Shown here piece after piece: positions 35,822 through 44,455 of a stretch of DNA of 59,792 bases. The stretch comes from an uncultured Dokdonella sp. (lineage in GTDB: Bacteria > Pseudomonadota > Gammaproteobacteria > Xanthomonadales > Rhodanobacteraceae). Location of the stretch: contig CAKSZY010000014.1 in assembly GCA_934526015.1 (NCBI GenBank), positions 1 to 59,792 of the forward strand, written 5' to 3'. The notes under the pieces were generated by a model that did no database searches, was not told the origin of the DNA, and worked only from the letters and a program-made list of their open reading frames with translations. Every line of letters begins with the position of its first letter. Positions within the stretch are counted from its first letter, which is position 1. The position numbers and the translations under genes are program-made.

Positions 35822-35980
35822 CGAATCCGGCAGAGCCGGAGGGGGAATCTGTGCGTCGTTCTTGCCGCTGACGGAGCGTTCGGGGCAACCGGGCGTCGTC
35901 CTGGGCGGGCATGGTAAAGCAGCGCATTACCTAATGCAACACTTCAAGTTGTCGAAGACAAGTTGTTGATTTTGCAGGAT

Positions 35981-36934
35981 TCACCGGACGCGCAGCGCAT
36001 CCAGTTTGGCTTGCCGCCGGGTCTCGGCCGGCAACGACCAGGCGTTGTTGAACAAGGCCGGCTCCCAGGACCCGTAGGTCGGGTTCGGCAGCACGAACCA
36101 GCGCGTGCCGATCCAGTCGAGATACGGCGCGATCGCCTGGCGGCGACCGGCCGGGGTGTTCGCCTCGACGTCGACGAAGTCGCCGAGCTGGTCGCCGACC
36201 TGCATCAGCACGCGGTGGTCGCGCGCGATCAGCTCGCGCCGGCAGCCCTTCTCGCTGCCGTTCTGTTCGCAGCCCTCGACGTAGGTGCCGAGGCCGAGGA
36301 ACACATTGCGGTCCGCCGGCAGCGGAAAGCCGAGCCGGCGCAGGTTGGCCAGGGTCGCCTCGCGCAGGTCGGCGGCGCGGTTGGACAGGTAGAACACGGT
36401 CACCCCGAGGCGGTCGGCGTGGCGGGCGAACTCGAGCGCGCCGGGGATCGCCGCGGCCCGTTCCTCGCGGCACCACTCGGCCCAGGTGAAATCGTCGTAG
36501 GAGGCGCCCTCGCGGACCAGTCGGGCCTGATAGGGCGAGTTGTCGAGCACGGTCTCGTCGATGTCGACGATGACCGCGGCCCGGCGCCCCTTGTAGGGGG
36601 CCTTGCGCGTGCCGTGCGGCAGCGCCTCCCAGCGACGGTCGGCCAGCGCCCTGGCGAGCTGCTCGCGGGCATCGCGCCAGGTCTGCACGTAGATGAGGTC
36701 GCGCTCGATCGCGGTCTGCGTCCAGGCGACCGCGTTGAGGTTGTCGTCCGCCGGCGGACCTTCCGCGGCCGGTGCTTCGTCCGCTGCCGGGGTTTCGCCT
36801 GCCGCAGCGACCGCTTCGGCGGTCGGCGGTGCCAGCGTGGCGGGCGCGGGTGCCTCGAACCCGCGCGTGCCGCGGGTGGCGCAGCCGGAGGCGAGCAGGG
36901 CCAGCAGCACGACGGCTGCGATCGGTTTCGACAT
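35981..36934 (-). CDS. HAD-family acid phosphatase lipoprotein (e(P4)-like)
   Basis: Protein of 317 aa with lipobox ASGC, then an Ala/Pro/Glu-rich linker (about 22-65) and a class B/C acid phosphatase domain. The nucleophile motif is VDIDETVLDNSPYQ. The second motif is YLSNRAADLREATLANL, and the C-terminal acidic motif is VGDQLGDFVD. Haemophilus e(P4) relatives dephosphorylate nucleoside monophosphates such as NMN at the cell surface, so nutrient salvage is likely. It is monocistronic, with a terminator downstream. Confidence 0.9.
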   Translation of the reverse strand: MSKPIAAVVLLALLASGCATRGTRGFEAPAPATLAPPTAEAVAAAGETPAADEAPAAEGPPADDNLNAVAWTQTAIERDLIYVQTWRDAREQLARALADRRWEALPHGTRKAPYKGRRAAVIVDIDETVLDNSPYQARLVREGASYDDFTWAEWCREERAAAIPGALEFARHADRLGVTVFYLSNRAADLREATLANLRRLGFPLPADRNVFLGLGTYVEGCEQNGSEKGCRRELIARDHRVLMQVGDQLGDFVDVEANTPAGRRQAIAPYLDWIGTRWFVLPNPTYGSWEPALFNNAWSLPAETRRQAKLDALRVR

Positions 36935-37067
36935 GGTGGTTCTCCCGGGGGCGGCAAGGCCGCGCGTGACGATCGGCGAAGTTTACGACAGCGCCATGAC
37001 GCCCCGGACTGGCGCTGCTGGCGGTCGGCTGACAGACTTCGCGCCGATTTCCGCGAAAGACTCCCCG

Positions 37068-38087
37068 ATGTCGTTGCCGATCCCCGTGTCGCCCGCACGA
37101 CTGCGCATCGCCAGCCACGTGCTGATGGGCCTCGGCCTGCTGCTGGTGCTGCAGTTGCACCTGTTGCCGGCACTGCTGGCCGGCCTGCTCGTCTATGCGG
37201 TGGTCAATGCGCTGGCGCCGGGCGTGCAGCGGCGCCTGCCGGGCGCACACGCGCACTGGCTGGTGGTCGCCCTGCTGGCGGCGGTGGTGGTCGGCCTGCT
37301 GTCGCTGGCGATCGTCGCCGCCATCGCCTACCTCGGCAGCGAGCACGGCAATCCGAGCGTGCTGTTCGAGCGCCTGACCCCGCTGATCGAACGCGCGCGC
37401 GGACAGCTGCCGGCGTTCGTCGACACCTGGCTGCCGGAAAACGTCGACGAGATCCGCGCGGCGATCATGGACTGGCTGCGCGGGCATGCCGCCCAGCTGC
37501 AGGTGGCCGGCAAGGCCGCCGTGCGCATCACCGTGCAGCTGCTGATCGGCATAATCCTCGGCGCCATGCTGTCCCTGCACACCGCGCGCCTGCGCCCGCC
37601 CGGCGGTCCGCTGTCGGCGGCGCTCAAGGAGCGCTGCTGCCGCCTGGTCGGTTCGTTCCACGACATCGTCTTCGCGCAGATCAAGATCTCGGCGCTCAAC
37701 ACGCTGTTCACCGGCCTGTTCCTGCTGGTGGTGCTGCCGCTGTTCGGCGTGCAGCTGCCGCTGGCGAAGACGCTGGTCGCCGCCACCTTCGTCTGCGGCC
37801 TGCTGCCGGTGATCGGCAACCTGATCTCGAACACGCTGATCTTCGTCGTCGGCATGTCGGTGTCGCTGTGGGTCGCCATGGTCGCGCTCGGCTACCTGAT
37901 CGTCATCCACAAGCTCGAGTACTTCCTCAACGCGCGCATCATCGGCACGCAGATCCGCTCGCGCGCATGGGAGCTGCTGATCGCGATGCTGGCGATGGAA
38001 GCCGCGTTCGGCATCGGCGGCGTCATCGCCGCGCCGATCTACTACGCCTATCTGAAGCGCGAGCTCGAGGCGGCCAAGCTGATCTGA
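37068..38087 (+). CDS. AI-2E/PerM-family membrane permease
   Basis: Inner-membrane protein of 339 aa with about eight helices. The hydrophobic N-terminal part (about 12-85) is followed by a soluble segment (FERLTPLIERARGQLPAFV), then the conserved LVGSFHDIVFAQIKISALNTLFTGLFL and PVIGNLISNT motifs of the AI-2E/PerM family. Members include autoinducer-2 exporters and Na+/H+ antiporters; the substrate cannot be told here. The ATG at 37068 is chosen as the last start before the first helix. Confidence 0.88.
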   Translation: MSLPIPVSPARLRIASHVLMGLGLLLVLQLHLLPALLAGLLVYAVVNALAPGVQRRLPGAHAHWLVVALLAAVVVGLLSLAIVAAIAYLGSEHGNPSVLFERLTPLIERARGQLPAFVDTWLPENVDEIRAAIMDWLRGHAAQLQVAGKAAVRITVQLLIGIILGAMLSLHTARLRPPGGPLSAALKERCCRLVGSFHDIVFAQIKISALNTLFTGLFLLVVLPLFGVQLPLAKTLVAATFVCGLLPVIGNLISNTLIFVVGMSVSLWVAMVALGYLIVIHKLEYFLNARIIGTQIRSRAWELLIAMLAMEAAFGIGGVIAAPIYYAYLKRELEAAKLI

Positions 38088-38112
38088 GCCGCATCCCCGC
38101 GGCGCGCCGGCC

Positions 38113-38733
38113 TCACAGCGGCAGCACCGGCTGCTGCAGTTCGATGCGTCCCTCGCCGGCGACGATCTTCTTGTACTCGGCACGGCTGACCGAAACGTAG
38201 CGCTCGTTGCCGCCGATCTCGACCTGCGGGCCGTCGGTGACCGCGCGCCCGTGGCCGTCGACGCGCACCACCATGGTCGCCTTGGCGCCGGTGTGGCAGA
38301 TCGTCTTGATCTCGTCGAGGTGGTCGGCCCAGGCCAGCAGGTACTGGCTGCCCTCGAACAGTTCGCCGCGGAAGTCGGTGCGCAGGCCGTAGGCCAGCAC
38401 CGGGATGCGGCGGCCGTCGACGACGTCGGTCAACTGCCAGACCTGCGCCTTCGACAGGAACTGCGCCTCGTCGACCAGCACGCAGTCGATCTTGCCGCGT
38501 GCGGCGATGTCGGCATCGACCATGGCCAGCAGGTCGTCGTCGCGCTCGAACGCGCGCGCGTTGGCCTTGAGGCCGATGCGCGAAGCGACCACGCCCTCGC
38601 CGGCGCGATGGTCGAGGCGCGGGGTCAGGATCAGCGTGCGCATGCCGCGCTCGTGATAGTTGTACGCGCTCTGCAGCAGCGTCGTGGTCTTTCCGGCGTT
38701 CATCGCCGAGTAGTAGAAGTAGAGTTTGGCCAT
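38113..38733 (-). CDS. tdk: Thymidine kinase (type II)
   Basis: Salvage enzyme of 206 aa phosphorylating thymidine. The P-loop is [12 protein letters not shown], the catalytic Glu is in LVDEAQFL, and the lasso loop contains [10 protein letters not shown]. The zinc ribbon is altered: the E. coli-type C-x-C is CHT here, and the late C-x-x-H is S-x-x-E, so two or three of the four metal ligands are missing. The active-site residues look intact. The gene is divergent from rep across a repeat-rich region. Confidence 0.94.
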   Translation of the reverse strand: MAKLYFYYSAMNAGKTTTLLQSAYNYHERGMRTLILTPRLDHRAGEGVVASRIGLKANARAFERDDDLLAMVDADIAARGKIDCVLVDEAQFLSKAQVWQLTDVVDGRRIPVLAYGLRTDFRGELFEGSQYLLAWADHLDEIKTICHTGAKATMVVRVDGHGRAVTDGPQVEIGGNERYVSVSRAEYKKIVAGEGRIELQQPVLPL

Positions 38734-38746
38734 GGGAGGGGCAAGG

Positions 38747-38797
38747 GCTGGGGAAGAGCAGGGGCTGGGGAAGAGCAGGGGCTGGGGAAGAGCAGGG
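38747..38797. repeat. Three tandem 17-bp G-rich repeats
   Basis: Three perfect copies of a 17-mer (GCTGGGGAAGAGCAGGG) lie at 38747-38763, 38764-38780 and 38781-38797, starting 13 nt upstream of the tdk ATG. They are followed by a CTAGGGGCTAGGG segment complementary to the heptamer array at 39011-39066. The plus strand contains several GGGG runs that could form a G-quadruplex. Confidence 0.9.
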
Positions 38798-38942
38798 ACT
38801 GGGAGCTAGGGGCTAGGGCGCAGCGTCGACAGGCCGGGCAAGCCGGAAATGTTCGGAAGCAGGGCCGACAATGTGCGAGCATTTCACCACAACCCATGGC
38901 GCAGCGGCCGGTCATCGCGCCCTCGCCTCTGGCCCCTCACCC

Positions 38943-39066
38943 CAGCCCCTAGTCCCTCGCCCCTAGCCCCTAGTCCCTAGTCCTTAGTCCTTAGTCCTAG
39001 CCCCGTCCCTAGCCCCTAGCCCCTAGCCCCTAGCCCCTAGCCCCTAGCCCCTAGCCCCTAGCCCCT
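38943..39066. repeat. Heptamer tandem array upstream of rep
   Basis: Eight perfect AGCCCCT units occupy 39011-39066, preceded from 38943 by degenerate AGTCCCT/AGTCCTT units. The array ends only 5 nt before the rep ATG, so it replaces a normal ribosome site. The minus strand is G-rich (AGGGGCT) with quadruplex potential. The interval 38819-38942 between the two arrays shows no gene. Confidence 0.92.
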
Positions 39067-39071
39067 GCTTC

Positions 39072-41057
39072 ATGCTGAATCCGCAACAACGTGCCGCCGT
39101 CGAATACTGCGACGGTCCCCTGCTCGTGCTCGCCGGTGCCGGTTCGGGCAAGACGCGGGTGATCACCGAGAAGATCGCCCATCTGGTCCGGCGGCGGAAC
39201 CTGTCGGCGGCGAAGATCGCCGCGATCACCTTCACCAACAAGGCCGCGCGCGAGATGCGCGAGCGCGTCGGCCGGCTGGTGGATGCGGCCACCGCGGCGG
39301 AACTGACCGTCTGCACGTTCCACGCGCTCGGCCTGAAGATCCTGCAGGTCGAACATGCGCGCGCCGGCCTGCGCCGCGGCTTCTCGGTGCTCGATGCCGA
39401 CGACAGCCAGGGCATCCTCAAGGATCTGGCGCCGAAGGGCATCAAGAACGATGCCCTGTTCGCCCTGCAGTCGCTGCTGTCACGCGCGAAGAACGAAGGC
39501 CTCGGTCCCGACGAGGCCGGCGCGCGCGCGGCGAGTGCGCGCGAACGCGAGGCGGCGGCGATCTATGCCGCCTACCAGAAGCGCCTTGCGGCCTTCAATG
39601 CGGTCGACTTCGACGATCTCATCCGCCTGCCGCTGGCCATCCTCGAACGGGATGCGGATGCGCGCGCGGCCTGGCAGGAGCGCATCCGCTACCTGCTGCT
39701 CGACGAATACCAGGACACCAATGGCGGCCAGTACCGGCTGGTGAAGGCGCTCGCCGGCACGCGCGGCGCGTTCACCGCGGTCGGCGACGACGACCAGAGC
39801 ATCTATGCCTGGCGCGGCGCCAATCCGGAAAACCTCAACGAACTCGCCCGCGACTATCCGGCCCTCAAGGTCATCAAGCTCGAGCAGAACTACCGCTGTG
39901 CGCGCCGCATCCTGCGCGCGGCCAACGCGCTGATCGCCAACAACAGCCACCTGTTCGAGAAGAAGCTGTGGAGCGAGGGCGGCGAGGGCCCGCCGATCCG
40001 CGTGCTCGAATGCCGCGACGACGAACACGAGGCCGAACGCGTCGCCGCCGAGATCGCCCATCTCGGCGAGCGCCACAAGGCGCCGTGGAGCGAGTTCGCC
40101 GTGCTCTATCGCGGCAACCACCAGGCGCGAGCGCTGGAGAAGGCACTGCGCCTCGTGCGCATCCCCTATCACCTGACCGGCGGCACCGCCTTCCTCGAGC
40201 GCGCCGAGGTCAAGGACCTGCTTGCCTACCTGCGCCTGGTCAACAATCCCGACGATGACGCCGCCTTCCTGCGCATCGTCAACGTGCCGCGCCGCGAGAT
40301 CGGTGCCACCACGCTGGAAAGGCTCGGCGAACTCGCCGGCGTGCGCCAGCTTTCCCTGTTCCGCGCCGCGCAAAGCGATGGCGTGCTGGCCGGGCTCGGT
40401 TCGCGGCCGGCGGCCGCCCTGGTCGGCTTCGCCGCGCTCGTGCACGGCATCGCGGAGAAGTCGGCGAGATTGCCGGCGGCGGACCTCGTCGCCGAGCTGA
40501 TCGAGCGCACCGGCTACGCCGCGCACGTGGCCGCCCAGGCGGGCGATCCGGCGCTGCGCGAACGCCGCCTCGGCAACCTCGCCGAGCTGGCGGAGTGGTT
40601 CCGCGCGATGCAGAAGGGCGCCGGCATCGGCGATCTCGCCGCCCAGCTGGCCCTGCTCGCGCATGGCGACCGCGACGACGGCGGCAACGCCGTGCGCCTG
40701 ATGACCCTGCACGCGGCCAAGGGCCTCGAGTTCCGCCACGTCTTCATCGTCGGCGCCGAGGACGGCTCGCTGCCGCACGAGGGCAGCCTCGAGGAAGGCC
40801 GTCTCGACGAGGAGCGCCGGCTCATGTACGTCGGCATCACCCGCGCGAAGGAACACCTCGCCCTGAGCTTCGCGCGGCGCAGGCGCCGCTTCGGCGAGAT
40901 CCTCGCCAACGAGCCGAGCCGTTTCATCGGCGAGCTGCCGGCGGCCGACCTGCACTGGTCGGGCCGCGATCCCGAACAGGACGCGGCCAAGCGCAACGAG
41001 GTGGCCAGTTCGAGCCTGGCCCGCCTCGCCGCGCTGTTCGACGACGCCGAGCGCTGA
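39072..41057 (+). CDS. rep: ATP-dependent DNA helicase Rep (UvrD/Rep family)
   Basis: SF1A 3'-5' helicase of 661 aa. Motif I is AGAGSGKTRVI, motif Ia ITFTNKAAREM, motif II LLLDEYQDTN, motif III GDDDQSIYAWRGA, motif IV LEQNYRC, motif V LMTLHAAKGLEF, and motif VI EERRLMYVGITRAKEHL. Length and the short C-terminus fit Rep rather than UvrD. It assists replication forks past protein blocks. The start lies directly after a C-rich heptamer array and lacks a visible Shine-Dalgarno sequence, which may lower or vary translation. Confidence 0.95.
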   Translation: MLNPQQRAAVEYCDGPLLVLAGAGSGKTRVITEKIAHLVRRRNLSAAKIAAITFTNKAAREMRERVGRLVDAATAAELTVCTFHALGLKILQVEHARAGLRRGFSVLDADDSQGILKDLAPKGIKNDALFALQSLLSRAKNEGLGPDEAGARAASAREREAAAIYAAYQKRLAAFNAVDFDDLIRLPLAILERDADARAAWQERIRYLLLDEYQDTNGGQYRLVKALAGTRGAFTAVGDDDQSIYAWRGANPENLNELARDYPALKVIKLEQNYRCARRILRAANALIANNSHLFEKKLWSEGGEGPPIRVLECRDDEHEAERVAAEIAHLGERHKAPWSEFAVLYRGNHQARALEKALRLVRIPYHLTGGTAFLERAEVKDLLAYLRLVNNPDDDAAFLRIVNVPRREIGATTLERLGELAGVRQLSLFRAAQSDGVLAGLGSRPAAALVGFAALVHGIAEKSARLPAADLVAELIERTGYAAHVAAQAGDPALRERRLGNLAELAEWFRAMQKGAGIGDLAAQLALLAHGDRDDGGNAVRLMTLHAAKGLEFRHVFIVGAEDGSLPHEGSLEEGRLDEERRLMYVGITRAKEHLALSFARRRRRFGEILANEPSRFIGELPAADLHWSGRDPEQDAAKRNEVASSSLARLAALFDDAER

Positions 41058-41072
41058 ACGCGCGGGCGGCGA

Positions 41073-42431
41073 TCAGGCCAGGCCGGCGGCCACCTCGAAC
41101 GCACAGCCGGTCTTCGCCCGCACGTCGTCGACGCTGACCCCGGGATGGAGTTCCTTCAGCACGAGGCCGCCGCCCTCGCGCACGTCGAACACGCAGAGGT
41201 CGGTGATGATCATGTCGACGCAGGCCTTGCCGGTCAGCGGCAGCGCGCATTCGTCGAGGATCTTCGGCGAGCCGTCCTTCGCCGTGTGCTCCATCAGCAC
41301 GACCACGCGCTGGACGCCGGCGACCAGATCCATGGCCCCGCCGGGGCCCTTGACCATCTTGCCGGGCACCATCCAGTTGGCGAGGTCGCCGTTCTTCGAG
41401 ACTTCGAGGCCGCCGAGGATCGACAGGTCGATGTGGCCGCCGCGGATCATCGCGAACGAGTCGGCGCTGGAGAAGAAGCTCGAGCCGGGGATCGTGGTGA
41501 TGGTCTGCTTGCCGGCATTGATGAGGTCGGGATCGATGGTGGCGGCGGTCGGAAACGGGCCGATGCCGAGCAGGCCGTTCTCCGACTGCAGGGTCACGCT
41601 GACGCCGTCGGGAATGAAGTTGGCGACGAGGGTCGGGATGCCGATGCCGAGGTTGACGCAGAAGCCGTCCTCGAGTTCCTGCGCGGCGCGGCGCGCCATC
41701 GCCACGCGCACGGGGTTCTCCTTTGCCGACGGGGCACCGTCGGAGAGCGTGCGGAACTCGATGCGCTTCTCGTAGCGGGCGCCCTGGACGATGCGGTCGA
41801 CGTAGATGCCCGGCGTGTGGATGTGGTCGGGTTCGAGCGTGCCGGTCTCGACCAGCTCCTCGACCTCGGCGATGCAGACCTTGCCGCAGGTCGCGATCAT
41901 CGGATTGAAGTTGCGCGCGGTCTTGCGGAACACGAGGTTGCCGAAGTGGTCGCCCTTCCAGGCCTTGACGATCGACACGTCGGCCTTGATCGCCGGTTCG
42001 AGCACGTAGTCGACGCCGTCGAAGTTCTTCGTTTCCTTGCCCTCGGCGAGGCGGGTGCCGTAGGCGGTGCGCGTGTAGAAGCCGGGAATGCCGGCACCGC
42101 CGGCGCGCAGGCGCTCGGCGAGGGTGCCCTGCGGAACCAGTTCGAGCTCGAGTTCGCCGGCCAGCACCTGGCGCTCGAACTCCTTGTTCTCGCCGACGTA
42201 GGAGGCGATCACCTTCTTCACCTGGCGCGTCTTCAGCAGCGGTCCCATGCCGAAGTCGTCGACGCCGGCGTTGTTGCCGACGATGGTCAGACCCTTGACG
42301 CCCGATTCGAGCAGGGCCTGGATGAGGTTTTCCGGGATCCCGCACAGGCCGAAGCCGCCGGCAGCGATCGTCATGTCGTCGTGCAGCAGGCCGGACAGCG
42401 CCGCGGCGGCGGAGGAGTGGACTTTTTTCAC
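41073..42431 (-). CDS. Succinyl-CoA:3-ketoacid CoA-transferase, fused A and B subunits
   Basis: Single chain of 452 aa carrying both halves usually encoded separately as ScoA and ScoB. The N-terminal half (about 1-225) has [18 protein letters not shown] and [12 protein letters not shown], typical of subunit A. The C-terminal half (about 235-452) has the [10 protein letters not shown] block with the catalytic Glu, and [14 protein letters not shown]. It interconverts acetoacetate and acetoacetyl-CoA in ketone-body or polyhydroxybutyrate use. A short linker joins the halves. A promoter with 18-nt spacer precedes it. Confidence 0.92.
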   Translation of the reverse strand: MKKVHSSAAAALSGLLHDDMTIAAGGFGLCGIPENLIQALLESGVKGLTIVGNNAGVDDFGMGPLLKTRQVKKVIASYVGENKEFERQVLAGELELELVPQGTLAERLRAGGAGIPGFYTRTAYGTRLAEGKETKNFDGVDYVLEPAIKADVSIVKAWKGDHFGNLVFRKTARNFNPMIATCGKVCIAEVEELVETGTLEPDHIHTPGIYVDRIVQGARYEKRIEFRTLSDGAPSAKENPVRVAMARRAAQELEDGFCVNLGIGIPTLVANFIPDGVSVTLQSENGLLGIGPFPTAATIDPDLINAGKQTITTIPGSSFFSSADSFAMIRGGHIDLSILGGLEVSKNGDLANWMVPGKMVKGPGGAMDLVAGVQRVVVLMEHTAKDGSPKILDECALPLTGKACVDMIITDLCVFDVREGGGLVLKELHPGVSVDDVRAKTGCAFEVAAGLA

Positions 42432-42490
42432 GTCGGAATCCTTGCGGTTCGGGTCGATGCGCGCGGGCGCGGGCGGACGGAGGGTCGATC

Positions 42491-42520
42491 AGGGTAGTAC
42501 GGCCGTCGAGAGCGGTTCAA
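42491..42520 (-). promoter_or_regulatory. Predicted CoA-transferase promoter, TTGAAC-18-TACCCT
   Basis: On the minus strand TTGAAC (42520-42515) and TACCCT (42496-42491) are 18 nt apart. The -10 hexamer is the same as in the pepN promoter. The leader would be about 53 nt. Confidence 0.45.
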
Positions 42521-42621
42521 TCTGGCCTTTCGGCCAATGGCGCAGTGCGTCAGGAATCGCCCGGCCAGCGCAGGCTGCGGTCGATCGCGGCGAACGTGGC
42601 GCGGCCGGCGCGGGCATGTGT

Positions 42622-44262
42622 TCAGGCGAGCTTGGTCCAGCGCATGGCGGCGACGCCGGGCGGCGGGTCGAAGCTGTCGGTGCGGGCGTCGGGCCAGAAC
42701 CGCTGGAACACCGCATGCGCGGCCGGCGCCTCGAGCAGTTCGCCGGGGCGAACGAAGGCGTACAGGGTGGCCAGCGAACGCACCTCGTTGCCGGAGACGC
42801 GGCGGATGATGTGTTCGGGGCCGAGTTCGCCCGGATGACGCAGGCCGGCGGCGGCGACCAGTTCGCGCAACGCGCGCAGCGTGTTGGCATGGAAGTTCTT
42901 CACCCGCTCGGCCTTGTCCGGCACGTCGAGGCCACGCCAGCGCGTGCGGTCCTGGGTGGCGATGCCGGTCGGACAATGATCGGTGTGGCAGCTCTGCGAC
43001 TGGATGCAGCCGAGTGCGAACATGAAGCCGCGCGCGGCGTTGCACCAGTCGGCGCCGAGGGCGAGCGTGCGCGCGATGTCGAAGGCGGTGATGACCTTGC
43101 CGGCCGCGCCGATGCGGATCTCTTCGCGCAGGCCGAGGCCGACCAGGGTGTTGTGCACGAGCATGAGCGCCTCGCGCAACGGTGCGCCGACGTGGTCGGC
43201 GAACTCCATCGGTGCCGCGCCGGTGCCGCCCTCGCCGCCGTCGACGACGATGAAGTCGGGGCGGATGCCGGTCTTCAGCATCGCCTTGGCGATGCCGAAC
43301 CATTCCCAGGGGTGGCCGATGGCGAGCTTGAAGCCGGTCGGCTTGCCGCCGGAGAGGTCGCGCAGGCGGGCGATGAAATTCAGCAGGCCCTCCGGCGAAT
43401 CGAAGGTCGAATGGCGCGGCGGCGAGATGCAGTCCTCGCCCTCCGGCACGCCGCGTGTCCAGGCGATCTCGCGGGTGACCTTGGCCCCCGGCAGCATGCC
43501 GCCGTGGCCGGGCTTGGCGCCCTGCGAAAGCTTCAGCTCGATCATCTTCACCTGCGGCAGCGAGGCGCGTTCGACGAAGCGTTCCGCGCTGAACACGCCG
43601 GCGCGTTCGCAGGCGCCGAAATAGCCGGAACCGAGTTCCCAGACGACGTCGCCGCCCATCTCGCGGTGGTACGGCGACAGCGAGCCCTCGCCGGTGTCGT
43701 GGTAGAAGCCGCCGCGCCGCGCGCCTTCGTTCAGCGCGCGGATCGCGTTCGGCGACAGCGAGCCGAAACTCATCGCCGAAATGTTGAACACGCTTGCCGA
43801 GTACGGCTGCGTGCAGTTCGGGCCGCCGACCGGCACGCGGAAATCGTGGCTGTCGATGTGCGCCGGCATCATCGAGTGGTTGATCCACTCGTAGTTGTTC
43901 GTGTAGACGCTGCGCTCGGTGCCGAACGGGCGCGTTTCCAGCGCCTGCTTGGCGCGCTGGTAGACGATCGCGCGCTGGTCGTGGGAGAACGGCACCTCGT
44001 CGTCGTCGGCCTCGACCACGTACTGGCGCATCATCGGCCGGATCGCCTCGAACAGGTAGCGCACGTGGGCGATGATCGGGAAGTTGCGCGGCAGCGTCTT
44101 GCGCGTCTGCACGAGGTCGCGGATGCCGAGCAGGGAGAAGGCGCCGGCGACGACCGCGACCCAGCGCCAGACCCAGCCCTCGTTCCAGCAGACGATGCCG
44201 ACCAGGCAGGCGACGATCACCGCGGCAAACGGCCAGAAGCGGATCGGCAACGGAGATCTCAC
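42622..44262 (-). CDS. FMN-binding glutamate synthase family protein (membrane-anchored)
   Basis: Protein of 546 aa resembling the synthase half of GltB. The N-terminus has two hydrophobic segments (about 6-22 and 27-44) and is probably membrane-anchored. The TIM-barrel has SVYTNNYEWINHSM, FNISAMSFGSLS, GSGYFGACE, KPGHGGMLPG and DGGEGGTGAAPMEF, the FMN-binding block. CIQSQSCHTDHCPTG carries Cys residues for a 3Fe-4S cluster. There is no glutaminase domain, so true glutamate synthase activity is doubtful. The start is GTG at 44262 with GGAG upstream. Confidence 0.88.
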   Translation of the reverse strand: MRSPLPIRFWPFAAVIVACLVGIVCWNEGWVWRWVAVVAGAFSLLGIRDLVQTRKTLPRNFPIIAHVRYLFEAIRPMMRQYVVEADDDEVPFSHDQRAIVYQRAKQALETRPFGTERSVYTNNYEWINHSMMPAHIDSHDFRVPVGGPNCTQPYSASVFNISAMSFGSLSPNAIRALNEGARRGGFYHDTGEGSLSPYHREMGGDVVWELGSGYFGACERAGVFSAERFVERASLPQVKMIELKLSQGAKPGHGGMLPGAKVTREIAWTRGVPEGEDCISPPRHSTFDSPEGLLNFIARLRDLSGGKPTGFKLAIGHPWEWFGIAKAMLKTGIRPDFIVVDGGEGGTGAAPMEFADHVGAPLREALMLVHNTLVGLGLREEIRIGAAGKVITAFDIARTLALGADWCNAARGFMFALGCIQSQSCHTDHCPTGIATQDRTRWRGLDVPDKAERVKNFHANTLRALRELVAAAGLRHPGELGPEHIIRRVSGNEVRSLATLYAFVRPGELLEAPAAHAVFQRFWPDARTDSFDPPPGVAAMRWTKLA

Positions 44263-44455
44263 GGCGTGCTCCGGTGGAAGGACGACGCAAAAGCATAACG
44301 CAGGCCTCCGCGCCGCCTTGCCGTGTCCGCGGCGATGAACGCGGACGACAGGATCGATGGCTGCCGCGCGCGGCACGTTCCATGCGATCCTGCGCAGCCC
44401 TTGCCGTCCGCCGCCTGCAGGCGATCGCAACGACCCTTCTCCCGCGGATCCACCG

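Noticed and set aside
35664..35927. An 87-aa minus-strand frame in the gap
   Set aside because: It reads through a Rho-independent terminator and has Arg/Pro-rich noise composition with no start context.
39011..39066. Telomere- or CRISPR-like array
   Set aside because: Pure heptamer tandem repeats without spacers, located in a promoter region. A simple-sequence array is the better reading.
42622..44262. Complete glutamate synthase large subunit
   Set aside because: The glutaminase and C-terminal domains are absent and the N-terminus is membrane-anchored, so only the family name is used.
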